Source of the DNA: Tenrec ecaudatus
Lineage: Eukaryota > Chordata > Mammalia > Afrosoricida > Tenrecidae
Length of the DNA stretch: 64,000 nucleotides
Direction: 5' to 3'
Assembly (NCBI RefSeq): GCF_050624435.1
Contig: NC_134541.1
Span: 103,288,805 to 103,352,804, forward strand
Part shown: piece by piece, positions 63,076 through 64,000 of the stretch
Numbering within the stretch: the stretch's first letter is position 1
How the letters are laid out: each line of letters starts with the position of its first letter
The notes under the pieces: generated by a model
Seen by the model: the letters and a program-made list of their open reading frames with translations, nothing else
Databases searched by the model: none
What the model was told of the DNA's origin: nothing
Made by a program: the position numbers and the translations under genes

Positions 63076-63334
63076 AACCAGGGCTGTCCCCAGCCAACCT
63101 GGCCACTGGTACTCCGGGGACCAGGTCTGTTTTGTTCCCAGCTGCATCCCCAGGGGGAAAACGGTGCCTGGCGCCCAGCTGTACCTGTTGTCAGTTGCCA
63201 GGGAGCCAGTGCCCACACACAACAGCACAAAGTCTGTCCGGCCCGTGCCATCTTCGTAGTCTCTAGTACTTTGGAACCTGTGGGTAACAGCTACCATGTA
63301 CCTTCCAACCTGGACGCCGGGAGGTCCTCTCCCA

Positions 63335-63530
63335 GCACGCCCTCTGTTATGGCTCATAGGATTTTCATTGGCTGGTTTTCTTAAGTACAGCACCAGGCCT
63401 TTCTTCCTACTGTGAGTTTCAAAGTTTCACGGAAGCCCATCCACCAGGGGTGACCCTGCTGGGATTTGAGATGCAGGCGGCCTCGCTTCAGCATTACGGC
63501 CACACAGGATGACACAGGAACAGATGACCC
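63335..63530 (-). mobile_element. RTE/BovB-type LINE, 5' leader fragment
   Basis: ttttcattggctggttttct, caccaggcctttcttcctac, ccatccaccaggggtgaccc, tgctgggatttgagatgcag: reverse of the leader seen at 14876-15100. Confidence 0.65.
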
Positions 63531-63674
63531 AAACAAAAGCAAACCTGTTCCACCAGGTCGATCCCACCACCCTGAACTCAGTTTCACCATTTGAGAAATG
63601 GGTAGCAGATACAAAATGATGCAAAGTTGAGTGACCTGATCTTTAGAAATTGGATAAACTCTTAAAATGAACAC

Positions 63675-63855
63675 ACACAGCCGCTGAATGTATTCCAACT
63701 GATAGCAACCCTATAGGACAGGGTAGACTGCCCTTGTGGGCTCCTGAGGCTTTAAATCTTGACAGCAGACAGCCACAAAGTGACTGACGGATTGGAATTG
63801 CTGACCTTGAGGTTGACATCTCAGTCCGTCACCCCCCACACCACCAGGCTCTTGA
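63675..63855 (-). repeat. AfroSINE-type SINE
   Basis: ccaactgatagcaaccctat, aggacagggtagactgccct, gacggattggaattgctgac, caccaccaggctc. Confidence 0.85.
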
Positions 63856-63943
63856 CAGTTGGAAAGAGACATTTCAATCTGCACTTACAGCCGGCCTCCC
63901 AGAGTAGAGCCCAGGATGCTGGGAGGTGGGGGTCGCCCGATGG

Positions 63944-64000
63944 GAGCAGATGCCACATCTTTCTCCAGCAGAACAGCTGTGGATCCCAAACACTGAGCTT
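63944..64000 (-). repeat. AfroSINE-type SINE, cut by window end
   Basis: agcagatgccacatctttct, ccagcagaacagctgtggat, aaacactgagctt. Confidence 0.65.

Overview
The window looks like intergenic or intronic DNA from an afrotherian mammal, most likely a tenrec (Echinops type). The evidence is the repeat content. There are dozens of AfroSINE-type tRNA-derived SINEs, in the form whose middle reads gagtagaaagcctcatcttt. There are many decayed RTE/BovB-type LINE fragments, a young L1 family with several long 3' UTR copies, ERVL-like solo LTRs, and a SPIN-type hAT element at 61478-61668. From memory, SPIN elements are known from tenrec among few mammals. The species call is an inference; placing the window in Afrotheria is safer.

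I found no intact protein-coding gene, rRNA, tRNA gene or CRISPR array. Most long open frames are chance or repeat-derived. Three groups are true remnants of transposon proteins: RTE reverse transcriptase pieces near 18.7-19.0, 26.4-27.0 and 42.7-43.6 kb, and an L1 ORF2 C-terminus at 59.28-59.5 kb. Two short minus-strand stretches look like possible exons with reasonable splice signals, 496-550 and 60537-60750. I do not recognise either product.

Layout. 0-9 kb: RTE ends, SINEs, MIRs, a 607-base MaLR-type LTR (7529-8135). 8.9-17.1 kb: two RTE copies broken by nested L1 and SINE insertions, old L1s, and one young L1 with target-site duplications. 17.1-23 kb: unique DNA, an RTE copy and two young L1 3' ends. 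23.3-27 kb: a local duplication, one copy of which later received a solo LTR. 27-40 kb: SINE clusters, older L1 ends and homeodomain-type motifs near 37.2 kb. 40-43.8 kb: an RTE copy split by two L1 insertions in opposite orientation. 44-57 kb: a hAT-type element with a perfect 8-base duplication, an inverted pair of retroviral-type LTRs, more RTE, and an LTR nested in an LTR. 57-64 kb: unique DNA, an old L1, the SPIN element, an L1 inside a SINE, and a strong candidate conserved noncoding element at 62.5-62.7 kb.

The insertions give a relative order: RTE copies are the oldest recipients, AfroSINEs and LTRs landed in and beside them, and the L1 family with the duplicated tail is the youngest. 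I see no new multi-gene system. What is worth a second look is transposon biology (a doubled L1 3' end, horizontally spread hAT elements, a SINE built from both ends of its LINE partner), the candidate regulatory elements, and the two exon candidates.
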